The notes under the pieces were generated by a model. It saw only the letters and a program-made list of their open reading frames with translations, was not told where the DNA came from and made no database searches. From Polaribacter sp. IC073 (GTDB taxonomy: Bacteria; Bacteroidota; Bacteroidia; Flavobacteriales; Flavobacteriaceae), in contig NZ_VORS01000001.1 in NCBI RefSeq assembly GCF_007997075.1, positions 592,478 to 656,477 of the forward strand: a stretch of DNA of 64,000 nt, written 5' to 3'. Made by a program: the position numbers and the translations under genes. Of the stretch, positions 33,651 through 42,510 are shown one piece after another (within the stretch, counting starts at the first letter, position 1; each line of letters opens with the position of its first letter).

Positions 33651-35459
33651 ATGGAAGAATCAAAAAAAGAATTATTAAGAGGTGGTCAGTTCCTTGTAAA
33701 AGAAACAAATTGCGAAGACGTATTTACTCCGGAAGACTTTACTGAGGAGCAACAAATGATGAAGGAAGCAGTAATGGAGTTTAATGACAGAGAAATCATT
33801 CCTCACAAAGCACGTTTCGAAGCGAAAGATTATGCATTAACGGAAGAGGTTATGCGTAAAGCTGGTGAATTAGGTTTCTTAGGTGTTGCTGTACCAGAAG
33901 AATTTGGTGGTTTAGGAATGGGTTTCGTTTCTACCATGTTAACCTGTGATTATATCTCTTCTGGAACCGGTTCTTTTAGTACTGCTTTTGGTGCACACAC
34001 AGGAATTGGAACCATGCCAATTACCTTATATGGTACGCAAGAACAGAAAGAAAAGTATGTGCCTAAATTGGCTACTGGCGAGTGGTTTGGAGCGTATTGT
34101 TTAACAGAGCCTGGAGCTGGTTCTGATGCGAATTCAGGAAAAACAACTGCAGAATTGTCTGCTGATGGAAAATCATATAAGATTAACGGTCAGAAAATGT
34201 GGATTTCTAACGCAGGTTTTTGTCGTTTAATGATTGTTTTTGCACGTATAGAAAATGATAAAAACATTACTGGTTTTATTGTTGAATATGATAAAGAAAA
34301 TCCGAATGGAATTACCATGGGAGAAGAAGAGCATAAATTAGGTATTAGAGCTTCTTCTACAAGACAAGTATTTTTTAATGATACTGTTGTATCTGCAGAA
34401 AATATGTTAGCGGGTCGTGGTGAAGGTTTTAAAATTGCCATGAATGCTTTAAATGTTGGTCGTATAAAATTAGCAGCAGCTTGCTTAGATTCTCAAAGAA
34501 GGATAATTACGTATGCAGTAAAATATGCTACAGAACGTAAACAATTTAAAACACCTATTGCAGATTTTGGTGCAATTAAAGTAAAATTAGCAGAAATGTC
34601 TGCCAATGCTTATGTTGGTGAATCTGCATCTTATAGAGCAGCAAAAGATATCGAGGATAGAATTGCAATGCGAGTTGAAGCTGGTAATTCTCACCAAGAA
34701 GCAGAATTAAAAGGGGTAGAAGAATATGCGATTGAATGTTCTATTTTAAAAGTTGCCGTTTCTGAAGATGTGCAAAGTTGTGCAGATGAAGGAATTCAGA
34801 TTTTTGGAGGAATGGGCTTTTCTGAAGAGACGCCGATGGAGTCTGCTTGGAGAGATGCAAGAATTGCTCGTATTTACGAAGGTACAAATGAAATTAACAG
34901 AATGCTTTCTGTTGGTATGTTAATTAAAAAAGCAATGAAAGGTCATGTAGATTTATTAGGCCCTGCAACGGAAGTAGCAAATAGCTTAATGGGTATTCCT
35001 TCTTTTGATACACCAGATTATTCTGAATTATTTTCTGAAGAAAAACACATGCTTGCCAAGTTGAAGAAAACATTTTTAATGGTTGCAGGTGCAGCACTTC
35101 AGAAATATGGTCAAGAAATAGAAGAGCATCAGCAGTTATTAATTGCGGCTTCAGATATTTTAATTGAAATTTACATGGCAGAATCTGCGATTTTAAGAAC
35201 AGAAAAAAATGTAAAACGTACAAGTAAAGAAGCACAATCTGTACAAATTGCAATGTCTAAATTATACCTATATCATGCGGTAGATATTATCGAAGAGAAA
35301 GGGAAAGAAAGTATTATTTCTTTTGCAGAAGGTGATGAGCAACGTATGATGTTAATGGGCTTAAAGCGTTTTACTAAATATACAAATTACCCAGATATTG
35401 TAGATTTACGTAATGAAATCGCAGAAAAAGTGAAATCAGAAAATAAATACTGTTTTTAA
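33651..35459 (+). CDS. Acyl-CoA dehydrogenase
   Basis: A 602-residue flavoprotein catalysing the first step of beta-oxidation. FAD/substrate signatures: AYCLTEPGAGSDANSG and WISNAGFC in the middle domain, then GRIKLAAACLDSQRRIITYAVKYATERKQF, and DARIARIYEGTNEINRM with the catalytic Glu in YEGTNEI. The extra C-terminal domain (about 430-602) resembles that of VLCAD-type enzymes. Last enzyme of the operon, followed by a terminator, so the operon covers dehydrogenation, hydration, second dehydrogenation and thiolysis. Confidence 0.94.
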   Translation: MEESKKELLRGGQFLVKETNCEDVFTPEDFTEEQQMMKEAVMEFNDREIIPHKARFEAKDYALTEEVMRKAGELGFLGVAVPEEFGGLGMGFVSTMLTCDYISSGTGSFSTAFGAHTGIGTMPITLYGTQEQKEKYVPKLATGEWFGAYCLTEPGAGSDANSGKTTAELSADGKSYKINGQKMWISNAGFCRLMIVFARIENDKNITGFIVEYDKENPNGITMGEEEHKLGIRASSTRQVFFNDTVVSAENMLAGRGEGFKIAMNALNVGRIKLAAACLDSQRRIITYAVKYATERKQFKTPIADFGAIKVKLAEMSANAYVGESASYRAAKDIEDRIAMRVEAGNSHQEAELKGVEEYAIECSILKVAVSEDVQSCADEGIQIFGGMGFSEETPMESAWRDARIARIYEGTNEINRMLSVGMLIKKAMKGHVDLLGPATEVANSLMGIPSFDTPDYSELFSEEKHMLAKLKKTFLMVAGAALQKYGQEIEEHQQLLIAASDILIEIYMAESAILRTEKNVKRTSKEAQSVQIAMSKLYLYHAVDIIEEKGKESIISFAEGDEQRMMLMGLKRFTKYTNYPDIVDLRNEIAEKVKSENKYCF

Positions 35460-35513
35460 AAATATTTAATTTTTTTTAAAACGATCAAGGTTTTAAGAAT
35501 TAGTTGTTTGTTT

Positions 35514-35543
35514 AAAAGACCATCTTTATAGATGGTCTTTTTT
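35514..35543 (+). terminator. Terminator of the beta-oxidation operon
   Basis: Stem GACCATCT/AGATGGTC (35518-35525 and 35530-35537), extended by A4/T4, 4-base loop, then TTTTTT. Confidence 0.88.
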
Positions 35544-35591
35544 GTGTTAAAAATTTTAGCAATACAGTTAATTAGAAACCAGTATCATTAT

Positions 35592-35599
35592 TATTTTTG
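35592..35599 (+). promoter_or_regulatory. -7 element for the second MscS gene
   Basis: Exact TATTTTTG, 14 bases upstream of the ATG at 35614. Confidence 0.45.
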
Positions 35600-35613
35600 A
35601 CAAAAATAAAATT

Positions 35614-36576
35614 ATGCGCTCACTATTTATACAAGAAACTCCAAAGGATCAAACAGGTGAAATTGATGTCAACACCCAAAGTATCATAGAGAAATTAGAT
35701 ACTTGGTTGGATGGATTCATTAAGAACATACCTAACATTTTAATTGCCATTCTTGTCTTTATTGCCTTTATATACATCGCAAAATATGCAGGACGAGGTA
35801 TTCGGAAATTACTAAAGAAAAGAGGGAGAGAAAATTTTGGAGAGATTTTAGGAAGTTTTTCTAAGTGGGTTTTCTTACTGATGGGGCTAATGCTGTCTCT
35901 TACAATTATGTCGCCAAATTTAAGTCCGGCAGATTTAATAGCAGGTTTAGGAGTTAGTTCTGTAGCAATTGGTTTTGCTTTTAAAGATATTTTGCAAAAT
36001 TGGTTGGCAGGAATTTTAATTTTAATGAGAAGACCTTTTGAGATTGGAGATCAGATTGTTGTAAATGGTTTTGAAGGAACGGTAGAAAGAATTGAAACCA
36101 GAGCAACCATTATTAAAGAATATAGCGGAAAAAGAATTGTAGTTCCTAACAGTGAAATTTATACCAATTCTGTAAAAGTAATCACTGCCAACGATTTAAT
36201 TCGTTCTCAATATGATATTGGTTTAGGGTATGATCAAGATAGAGACAAAGCAATGCAAATCTTAAAAGAAACCATAGAAAACACAGTAGGTGTTAGTAAA
36301 GAGAAAAACGTAGATATTTTACCTTGGGATCAGGCAGATAGTTGGTTGACGATTAGAGTAAGATGGTGGACAAATAGCGATAGGCCAGATGTGGTAAACA
36401 CGTTTTCTAAGGTTATTTTAAACACGCAAAACGCAATGGATAAAGCCGGAATTGATTTACCGTTTCCAACAAATATTGAAATTAAAAATGCACACAATTT
36501 TGAAGAAATAAAAGAAAAAGAGAAAAGTAGTAAAGAGTATAAAGAAGATAGTACAGAGAAGAATGAAAAAGCATAA
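35614..36576 (+). CDS. Mechanosensitive ion channel, MscS family
   Basis: A 320-residue channel. Membrane helices at about 38-60, 83-105 and 108-130; the pore helix region GLGVSSVAIGFAFKDILQNWLAGILILMRRPFEIGDQI and beta domain GFEGTVERIETRATIIKEYSGKRIVVPNSEIYTNSV are typical. The last 40 residues are highly charged (Lys/Glu-rich). Monocistronic between its own -7 element and a terminator; a distant paralogue of the MscS at 25268-26134. Confidence 0.92.
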   Translation: MRSLFIQETPKDQTGEIDVNTQSIIEKLDTWLDGFIKNIPNILIAILVFIAFIYIAKYAGRGIRKLLKKRGRENFGEILGSFSKWVFLLMGLMLSLTIMSPNLSPADLIAGLGVSSVAIGFAFKDILQNWLAGILILMRRPFEIGDQIVVNGFEGTVERIETRATIIKEYSGKRIVVPNSEIYTNSVKVITANDLIRSQYDIGLGYDQDRDKAMQILKETIENTVGVSKEKNVDILPWDQADSWLTIRVRWWTNSDRPDVVNTFSKVILNTQNAMDKAGIDLPFPTNIEIKNAHNFEEIKEKEKSSKEYKEDSTEKNEKA

Positions 36577-36597
36577 TTCTCTAAAATTAAAATTAAA

Positions 36598-36625
36598 AGT
36601 CATCAATTTGATGGCTTTTTTTTAT
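36598..36625 (+). terminator. Terminator of the second MscS gene
   Basis: Stem AGTCATC/GATGGCT with a G-U pair, loop of 5 bases, followed by a run of nine T. Confidence 0.78.
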
Positions 36626-36693
36626 TGTGATCTATATTTAATAAGACACCTAGATTGTTCTTTGTAAATTAGTACTTTCTAAAACCATTTAAA

Positions 36694-37593
36694 ATGAAAT
36701 CTATACTTTTTAAAACGCTACTATTTTCTTTCTTCCTATGTATTTCTTGTTCAGAAAATAAAACTGAATCAAAAAAAAATACAATTGTTATACCTATTGA
36801 TAAGCATCTGAAATTTAATGCATATTGGTATGCTGGTAAAGCAGAAATAACCTCTTATAAGTTGTCGCAAGTTAGGTACGGAGAGATTTATGAGGGAACT
36901 GCTGTAAATGTTTTTGTTACGGAAGATTTTCTGCCTAATAAACAAGTAAAAGCAGACAGTCGAAATGAAAATAATGTGCCAGTCTTAAAACTGAATAGTA
37001 CTAAAGAATTTACAACAGGTATATATCCGTATTCAATAATGACAAGTACGTTCTCTCCTGCAGATCTCAATAAAAAAGCAATTAAAATTTCTTTTTCAGC
37101 ACAAGAATGGTGCGGAAACACATTTGTTCAGTTAAATAATAAAGAAAAATATGAGATCGATTTTCATTCGTATTTTGAAAGTAATGCAGACAGAAAAGTA
37201 GTATTAGAAAAAGCTGTTTTAGAAAATGAACTTTGGAATCAATTAAGAATTTCGCCAGAAAATTTACCCGTAGGAAAATTAGAAATCGTTCCGTCTTTTG
37301 AATTTTTAGCTTTAAACCATCAAGAAATAAAAGGATACAACGCCGAAGCTTCTTTAAAAAAGGAGGGTAATTTTATGGTGTACACAATTAATTATCCAGA
37401 ATTAAAAAGAACACTAGCAATAAAGACGACTAAAGATTTTCCGTTTACGATTGAATCTTGGGAAGAAACAATAATCAGCCGTGGAAAAACTTTAACTACA
37501 ACAGCAGAGAAAATGAACACCATACTTTCTGCTTATTGGAGTAAAAACGGAGTTGCAGATGTAGAAGAAAGAAAAGAATTAGGCTTGCAATAA
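36694..37593 (+). CDS. Lipoprotein of unknown function
   Basis: A 299-residue protein with a lipoprotein signal peptide: hydrophobic LLFSFFLCISC with the lipobox cysteine at residue 19. The mature part is soluble and rich in beta strand. Conserved-looking stretches include FNAYWYAGKAEITSYKLSQVRYGE and SAQEWCGNTFVQL. Similar flavobacterial proteins are sometimes mislabelled as septum formation inhibitor Maf; none of the Maf signature is present here. It is followed 8 bases later by a small membrane protein, probably co-transcribed. Confidence 0.75.
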   Translation: MKSILFKTLLFSFFLCISCSENKTESKKNTIVIPIDKHLKFNAYWYAGKAEITSYKLSQVRYGEIYEGTAVNVFVTEDFLPNKQVKADSRNENNVPVLKLNSTKEFTTGIYPYSIMTSTFSPADLNKKAIKISFSAQEWCGNTFVQLNNKEKYEIDFHSYFESNADRKVVLEKAVLENELWNQLRISPENLPVGKLEIVPSFEFLALNHQEIKGYNAEASLKKEGNFMVYTINYPELKRTLAIKTTKDFPFTIESWEETIISRGKTLTTTAEKMNTILSAYWSKNGVADVEERKELGLQ

Positions 37594-37601
37594 AATTAAT
37601 T

Positions 37602-38003
37602 ATGAAAAACATCATAAAAAAAGGTTTCATCTTATCAGGATTATCAAATATTGTTGCAGTATTAATACTCTCTCGATTTTTTACGAACGAATTTATTACG
37701 AAGTATGACCATGCAGTAATGTCTAATTTCGGATTGTTAATGATTGTTGTTTGGGGTTTTGCGTATATATCTGTTGCAAAGAATTACGCTAAAGTAAAGT
37801 GGATTATTGCTGTTTTTGCTGTTGAGAAGTTAATTTACGGAATTATATGGATCAATTGGAGATTTAAAAATGATGTTTCTTTAATTTTTAATGAAGATAT
37901 AATGGCTGGTATTTTCTATGCAATCTATGGTATTAATGACATTCTCTTTTGTGTTTTCTTTACAGTTGTATTTATAAAATTATTAAATAATAAAGCGATT
38001 TAA
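37602..38003 (+). CDS. Four-helix membrane protein, unknown function
   Basis: A 133-residue integral membrane protein with four hydrophobic segments (about 8-25, 42-60, 66-84 and 102-126). No family could be recognised with confidence. The start is immediately after the lipoprotein gene (8-base gap), suggesting an operon of two. Confidence 0.7.
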   Translation: MKNIIKKGFILSGLSNIVAVLILSRFFTNEFITKYDHAVMSNFGLLMIVVWGFAYISVAKNYAKVKWIIAVFAVEKLIYGIIWINWRFKNDVSLIFNEDIMAGIFYAIYGINDILFCVFFTVVFIKLLNNKAI

Positions 38004-38104
38004 TTTTATAAACCCTATTTTTATAGACTGATTAATATCATTTAAAATCTCATTAAAAGTGTTAAATTGTTACGGTATGTATCAGTACTAAAATACGATT
38101 AATT

Positions 38105-38320
38105 ATGAAAAATCTTCAAACAATTTTAACTCAAATTACACAACTTACCACTAATATTGAAACGAATTACCCAGAGTTATATAGGTCTTTAGATGAAAAC
38201 CCAATGACTATTCCTTCAGTAAATCATCCGCATATAGATGCAACTGTAATGCAAGAATATTTAGAAAATTTAAAGCAACTGTTATGGCATCATATAGAAA
38301 CACATAAAACGAATAAATAA
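38105..38320 (+). CDS. Small hypothetical protein (71 aa)
   Basis: A 71-residue cytoplasmic, helix-rich protein (ILTQITQLTTNIETNYPELY, later MQEYLENLKQLLWHHIETHK). Not recognised. It is 19 bases upstream of the ArsC-fold gene in the same direction, so the two probably act together. Confidence 0.6.
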   Translation: MKNLQTILTQITQLTTNIETNYPELYRSLDENPMTIPSVNHPHIDATVMQEYLENLKQLLWHHIETHKTNK

Positions 38321-38339
38321 ATACTAATAAACAAATATC

Positions 38340-38705
38340 ATGGGAGAAATAGCTACATCTGAAAGGCAGATTACATTATTTTATAATTCAAGTTCTGTAA
38401 GAGCTAAACAAACTTTAGCGTATGCTAAGGCAGAAGGTTTGGCTATTTTAGAAATTGATTTATTAAAAACAAAAATAACAGGAACTCAAATTGTAGAACT
38501 TGCAGATAGATTAAAAATTAAGGTTGAAGACTTAGTAAACCAAGAACATCCTTCTTATACATCTATTCTTGAACATCATAACTTATCTACAAATGATTGG
38601 ATAAAAATGATACAACATCACCCTGAAATCATGAAACAACCTATTGCTTTACATGGAGATATTACCATTCTAGTGGAGACACCTACAGATATTATTAAAA
38701 TATAA
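38340..38705 (+). CDS. ArsC/Spx-fold protein lacking the catalytic cysteine
   Basis: A 121-residue protein with the arsenate reductase-like thioredoxin fold: ITLFYNSSSVRAKQTLAYAKAEG corresponds to the loop that in ArsC holds the catalytic Cys, but here it is Ser; the protein contains no cysteine at all. Later segments (DWIKMIQHHPEIMKQPIALHGD) match the ArsC C-terminal region, where LMKRPIV is usual. It cannot be a thiol reductase; a binding role is more likely. Paired with the 71-residue gene upstream. Confidence 0.75.
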   Translation: MGEIATSERQITLFYNSSSVRAKQTLAYAKAEGLAILEIDLLKTKITGTQIVELADRLKIKVEDLVNQEHPSYTSILEHHNLSTNDWIKMIQHHPEIMKQPIALHGDITILVETPTDIIKI

Positions 38706-39160
38706 ATTGCTACTATTCTTAATTTTAACATACCTATTAAACAAACTTCTTTGTATTTCTTTTTAGAAAAGTGTCCTTTTTTTATGGTTTATGCAATCTT
38801 TTATTTTCTTATTTTTGGTAAGATTTTAAGACCAAATCATTAAAAAAAGTTCGGTTCTCTTCCTTTTTTAATTGAATTAAATTAGAATATCATTTGGTTA
38901 CAAATAGACGAAACTCATTTTTTTTTTATAATAAGAAACATTTGTTGGTGTACTAAATTACTTTTAAATTTATAGAATGCTGCAACTAAGAAGGGAGTAT
39001 AAAATGATAAAAATCAGTAATAAACTATCTTAAAAACGAAAATGCTATTGAATTTGTATATACAGTTTTAGAAAAAGAATTGAAATTTTATTTAACACTT
39101 ATTTTTTGTTCACAATCCATTTAATATCAGTACTTTTGCACGCAATTTGAAAACACACGA
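38706..39160. other. Intergenic region, possible gene remnant
   Basis: AT-rich. It holds no convincing gene. Around 39002-39100 an ATG with a GGGAG-like site opens a 9-codon frame that stops at 39029-39031. The next frame continues (NENAIEF, VLEKELKFYL) to 39121, which may be the relic of a small frameshifted gene. The last 55 bases hold the promoter for the downstream J-domain gene. Confidence 0.3.
39106..39138 (+). promoter_or_regulatory. Promoter of the J-domain/KTSC gene
   Basis: TTG (39106-39108), 22-base spacer, exact TACTTTTG (39131-39138), 22 bases upstream of the ATG. Confidence 0.65.
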
Positions 39161-39607
39161 ATGAAACGTATTAAAGAATATAAAAAGATTTTTAAAGTAG
39201 AAGGTCCAATTAATTTAAAAGAATTAAAAACGTCTTACAGAGGTTTAGTAAAAGAATGGCATCCAGATAAATTTCAAGATCAAGAAAAAAAGGATGAAGC
39301 AGAGGTTATGAGTACTCAAATTATAGACGGGTATCACTTTTTGGTAAGTATTGCACCAGAAACTAAAGCGGCTAATTTAGACGCTTATAAAACAACAATT
39401 ACAGAGTTTCAAGTTTCAGATTGGCACCATAAAAGTATGTTGTTAGAAGTTACTTTTACAGACGGAAATAAATACGAATACTTTGGTGTTAGTAAAATAC
39501 TTTTCGGAAAATTTGTAAATGCAAAATCTATGAACAATTTCGGTAAAAGAAATATTTTTAATTCTTTTACGTATAGAAAATCAATGAAAGCTTCTGCAAT
39601 AGTTTAA
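39161..39607 (+). CDS. J-domain plus KTSC-domain protein
   Basis: A 148-residue protein. Residues of about 1-62 are a J domain with His34-Pro-Asp (KEWHPDKFQD), the tripeptide that stimulates DnaK ATPase. Residues of about 85-140 are a KTSC domain (VTFTDGNKYEYFGVSKILFGKFVNAKS). The pairing in one short protein suggests a DnaK co-chaperone with a nucleic-acid or peptide-binding add-on; KTSC function is not established. Cytoplasmic, followed by a terminator. Confidence 0.85.
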   Translation: MKRIKEYKKIFKVEGPINLKELKTSYRGLVKEWHPDKFQDQEKKDEAEVMSTQIIDGYHFLVSIAPETKAANLDAYKTTITEFQVSDWHHKSMLLEVTFTDGNKYEYFGVSKILFGKFVNAKSMNNFGKRNIFNSFTYRKSMKASAIV

Positions 39608-39632
39608 GAAACTTCCATTAAATATATAGTAC

Positions 39633-39664
39633 AAAAAAGCGAACCAATTAGGTTCGCTTTTTTT
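39633..39664 (+). terminator. Terminator of the J-domain/KTSC gene
   Basis: Stem GCGAACC/GGTTCGC (39639-39645 and 39651-39657), loop AATTA, flanked by A6 and T7. Confidence 0.9.
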
Positions 39665-39761
39665 GTTTCACTCATACATAGTTAGTTCTACTACTTTTTT
39701 TGAGATGTAAACTAAATTATTTTAATTACTACGCATGCCTACTTTTAAGATGATACAATAA

Positions 39762-39792
39762 AAAAAAGCGAACCAATTAAGGCTCACTTTTA
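39762..39792. repeat. Decayed duplicate of the preceding terminator
   Basis: Its 5' half (AAAAAAAGCGAACCAATTA) repeats the terminator at 39633-39664, but the 3' arm is GGCTCAC instead of GGTTCGC, so two stem pairs are lost. It lies at the end of the minus-strand gene at 39835. Confidence 0.55.
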
Positions 39793-39834
39793 CATTAAAT
39801 TACAGCAGTAACTTGATGAACAATTAACTGTTTT

Positions 39835-40422
39835 TTAGAGACTAAAATTCTTAAGATAAGATCTGTCGTTGCTGCTAACAATTACTTTATAATCACCTTT
39901 TTTTTCTTTAGAGACTCTGTAAACTTTATTTAAAATAGTTTCAGAAGCTGTTCTTGTGATTGTTTCAGAAAGAATCAATTCATCTTTGTAATAAAGAGAA
40001 ACTTTTAAAGGTTCTTTATTAAAAGTAATTTTAGAAATAAGAACTAAATTGTTTTCTGCTCTTATTACTGGTTTAAAGATTGTTTCTTCTTTGTTAAAAG
40101 AAATTTTATTGTCTAACACTGCAAAATATTTTACAGTAATTTCATAATCTTTTTCTAACTCTGTAGTATAATTTCCTTCTTCTAGTTTAGATAAATCGAA
40201 TATTTGAGAAAAGTTACCAGAATTTTTAAGCTCTTTACTATAGATTAGCGTGCCATCTTCATTTTTTATAGATAAAGTATGTCCTTTTTTAACCGCTTTA
40301 AATTCAACTCTTACTTTTTTCCCATCAATTGTATTAATAGAAGTCGCTTTTTCGTTTGCGTAGTTTATAGATGTTACTAACATTATAATTGCTACTAAAT
40401 ACTTTTTAATTATTGTTTTCAT
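39835..40422 (-). CDS. Secreted hypothetical protein
   Basis: A 195-residue protein with signal peptide MKTIIKKYLVAIIMLVTSINYA. Starts at 40437 and 40422 are both possible after the -7 element at 40452-40459; the latter gives a standard signal peptide. The mature part has two similar beta-rich halves (about 25-100 and 105-190), with text such as LSIKNEDGTLIYSKEL and VSLYYKDELILSETI, suggesting two Ig-like sandwich domains. No known family could be assigned. Confidence 0.7.
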   Translation of the reverse strand: MKTIIKKYLVAIIMLVTSINYANEKATSINTIDGKKVRVEFKAVKKGHTLSIKNEDGTLIYSKELKNSGNFSQIFDLSKLEEGNYTTELEKDYEITVKYFAVLDNKISFNKEETIFKPVIRAENNLVLISKITFNKEPLKVSLYYKDELILSETITRTASETILNKVYRVSKEKKGDYKVIVSSNDRSYLKNFSL

Positions 40423-40451
40423 ATTATTAAAATTCATTGTTATGAACACTG

Positions 40452-40459
40452 CAAATTTA
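40452..40459 (-). promoter_or_regulatory. -7 element for the secreted hypothetical gene
   Basis: Exact TAAATTTG on minus, about 15-30 bases upstream of the candidate starts. Confidence 0.45.
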
Positions 40460-40600
40460 TAACAGATTTAAAGCTCTAAAAACATCTAAATTGGTAAATA
40501 TGTGTGCTAAATTATCATGATAGGCAATGTTAAATTACCGTTAAGTTAATATAGCATATAATAAAGTTAATTTTATACCATTTATGATGCTTTAGTGTTG

Positions 40601-40608
40601 TAGTTTTG
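40601..40608 (+). promoter_or_regulatory. -7 element for the AraC regulator
   Basis: Exact TAGTTTTG, 19 bases upstream of the ATG at 40628. Confidence 0.45.
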
Positions 40609-40627
40609 CTTTTCAAATGATTCTCAA

Positions 40628-41497
40628 ATGAAAACAAAACCAACATTAGAAAAAATTACACCAAGTTTTGGTAGCTCTTTACTTGTTAAAAAACATGTTC
40701 AGTTTTTAAAGAAGAATAAGGCTTTTTGGCATTTTCATCCAGAAATTGAAATTGTGTATGTAAATAAAGGAAAGGGAAAAAGACATATTGGAAATCATAT
40801 TAGTTATTTTAATAACAGTCAGTTAGTGTTAATTGGCTCTAATTTGCCGCATTTAGGTTTTATGGACCGCTTAACAACCAATGGTTCTGAGACACTGATA
40901 CAATTTAAACCCGAGTTTTTAGGAGCCCATTTTTTTAAGATTCCAGAAATGATTGCTATAGCGCAACTTTTTGAGCGTGCAAAAAAGGGCATTCGTTTTA
41001 ATGTTGAAATAAAGAAAAGAATTGGTGCTAAAATTGAAGAATTAGTAGACTTAGAAGGACCTAGCCGAATTATTTCCTTTTTACACATCTTAAAAGAATT
41101 AGCACAAACAGATGACTATACCATACTAAATGCAGATGGTTTTGCTTTTGAAACACAGCCACAAGACAGTAGTAAGATAGATATTATTTTTAAGCATATA
41201 AATGAGAACTTTAATCAGCATATAAGTTTAGACGAAATTGCTAGTTTGGTTAGTATGACGGTGCCTGCATTTTGTCGTTTTTTTAAAAAGACAACTTCTA
41301 AAACATTTACAAAATTGGTAAATGAATATAGAGTGGTACATGCTACAAAACTACTTTCAGAAAGTAATATGAACATTACAGATATATGTTTTGAGTGTGG
41401 TTTTAATAATTTTTCTCATTTTAATAAATTGTTCAAAGAATTTACGGGAAAATCTGCTTCAAAATATAGAAGTGAAATGTTGAGCCTTGTTCAATAA
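40628..41497 (+). CDS. AraC family transcriptional regulator
   Basis: A 289-residue regulator. The N-terminal cupin (HFHPEIEIVYVNKGKGKRHIGNH, about 37-60) is the ligand-sensing part. The C-terminal double HTH (about 190-285) shows ISLDEIASLVSMTVPAFCRFFKK and ITDICFECGFNNFSHFNKLFKEFTGKSASKYR. The family often controls sugar uptake genes, but no such target is next to it. Monocistronic. Confidence 0.9.
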   Translation: MKTKPTLEKITPSFGSSLLVKKHVQFLKKNKAFWHFHPEIEIVYVNKGKGKRHIGNHISYFNNSQLVLIGSNLPHLGFMDRLTTNGSETLIQFKPEFLGAHFFKIPEMIAIAQLFERAKKGIRFNVEIKKRIGAKIEELVDLEGPSRIISFLHILKELAQTDDYTILNADGFAFETQPQDSSKIDIIFKHINENFNQHISLDEIASLVSMTVPAFCRFFKKTTSKTFTKLVNEYRVVHATKLLSESNMNITDICFECGFNNFSHFNKLFKEFTGKSASKYRSEMLSLVQ

Positions 41498-41534
41498 ATA
41501 AAAAAACTATAGAACGAAAGTGTAAATAGTTAAA

Positions 41535-41696
41535 TTGAAGAAGTCTTCGGTTCGTCTAATTTTAAAAATTTGGAAAAACCAGTATTGTATAAATTTAAAA
41601 TTCAACTTGTCTGTAGATGACATTCTAGAGAAAGTAGTAGAACTTTCTGTTTTAGCCTATAAAACAGCAACTTTAGACGTTAAAAACGAAAATTAA
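41535..41696 (+). CDS. Possible small ORF (53 aa), unsupported
   Basis: TTG start, 53 codons, reading through KIWKNQYC and NLSVDDILEKVVELSVLAYKT to DVKNEN. The stretch SVDDILEKVVELS looks protein-like and could be the remnant of a larger gene. No promoter or ribosome site stands out. This is the only candidate in the 350-base gap before the HD hydrolase gene. Confidence 0.22.
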   Translation: MKKSSVRLILKIWKNQYCINLKFNLSVDDILEKVVELSVLAYKTATLDVKNEN

Positions 41697-41848
41697 AATT
41701 TAAAATTGATTTTAACGTTATTTAAGAGGGGTACTGCTTCTCTCTTTATAATTGGGTTTTGTTGTTTTTTAAATTCATTAAAAGTATATAAAAAAACCAC
41801 ATTTTTAATAGTTTTATATTATTATAATTACAAAACTATCGATAAAAA

Positions 41849-42508
41849 CTATTTAAAGCCATTCCATTCATCATAGAATTGTTTTAGATAGCTTTCCATA
41901 AATTCGTGTCTTTGAGTAGCAATTTTTTTACCAGAAACAGTATTCATTTTATCTTTCAGTAACAATAACTTTTCATAAAAATGATTAATTGTTGGTGCGT
42001 TAGATTTTTTATACTCGGTTTTGGTCATTTCTAAATTCGGAATAATTTCTGGATCATACAAAGCCCTGTTCTTAAAACCACCATAATTAAAACAACGTGC
42101 AATACCAATAGCACCAATGGCATCTAATCTATCTGCATCTTGCACAACTTCTAACTCTTTAGAAGTGAATTTTTTAGTTCCTTTTTCAAAAGAATTTTTA
42201 AAAGAAATATGGTTGATAATGTTTACAACATGAGCTATAATTTCTTTACTAACTTCTTGTTTTTTTAGGAATTTAGTAGCTACTTTCGGGCCTACAGTTT
42301 CGTCTCCATTATGAAACTTAGGATCTGCAATGTCATGTAAAAGTGCCGCTAAAGAAACCACAAAAACATCTACTTTTTCTTCCTTAGAAATTAAAATAGA
42401 ATTTTTAAAAACACGTTCTATATGAAACCAATCGTGGCCACCTTCAGCATCTTTTAGTGCTTCTTTTACAAAAACAATGGCAGCGGTAATAATTTTTTCT
42501 TGATTCAT
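41849..42508 (-). CDS. HD domain phosphohydrolase
   Basis: A 219-residue metal-dependent phosphohydrolase. Metal ligands are visible: His29 (DWFHIERV), His58-Asp59 (ALLHDIADPK) and the distal Asp in VVQDADRLDAIGAIG. Resembles the YedJ/YpgQ subgroup, whose members act on nucleotides such as deoxynucleoside triphosphates. Starts 2 bases after the stop of a small membrane protein gene, so likely co-transcribed. Confidence 0.88.
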   Translation of the reverse strand: MNQEKIITAAIVFVKEALKDAEGGHDWFHIERVFKNSILISKEEKVDVFVVSLAALLHDIADPKFHNGDETVGPKVATKFLKKQEVSKEIIAHVVNIINHISFKNSFEKGTKKFTSKELEVVQDADRLDAIGAIGIARCFNYGGFKNRALYDPEIIPNLEMTKTEYKKSNAPTINHFYEKLLLLKDKMNTVSGKKIATQRHEFMESYLKQFYDEWNGFK

Positions 42509-42510
42509 AC

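Noticed and set aside
36694..37593. Maf septum formation inhibitor label for the lipoprotein
   Set aside because: No Maf nucleotide pyrophosphatase motifs; the protein has a lipobox and is extracytoplasmic.
39725..39745. Third MarR operator at ACTACGCATGCCTAC
   Set aside because: Only partial match to the palindrome, not near a promoter or a related gene; probably chance.
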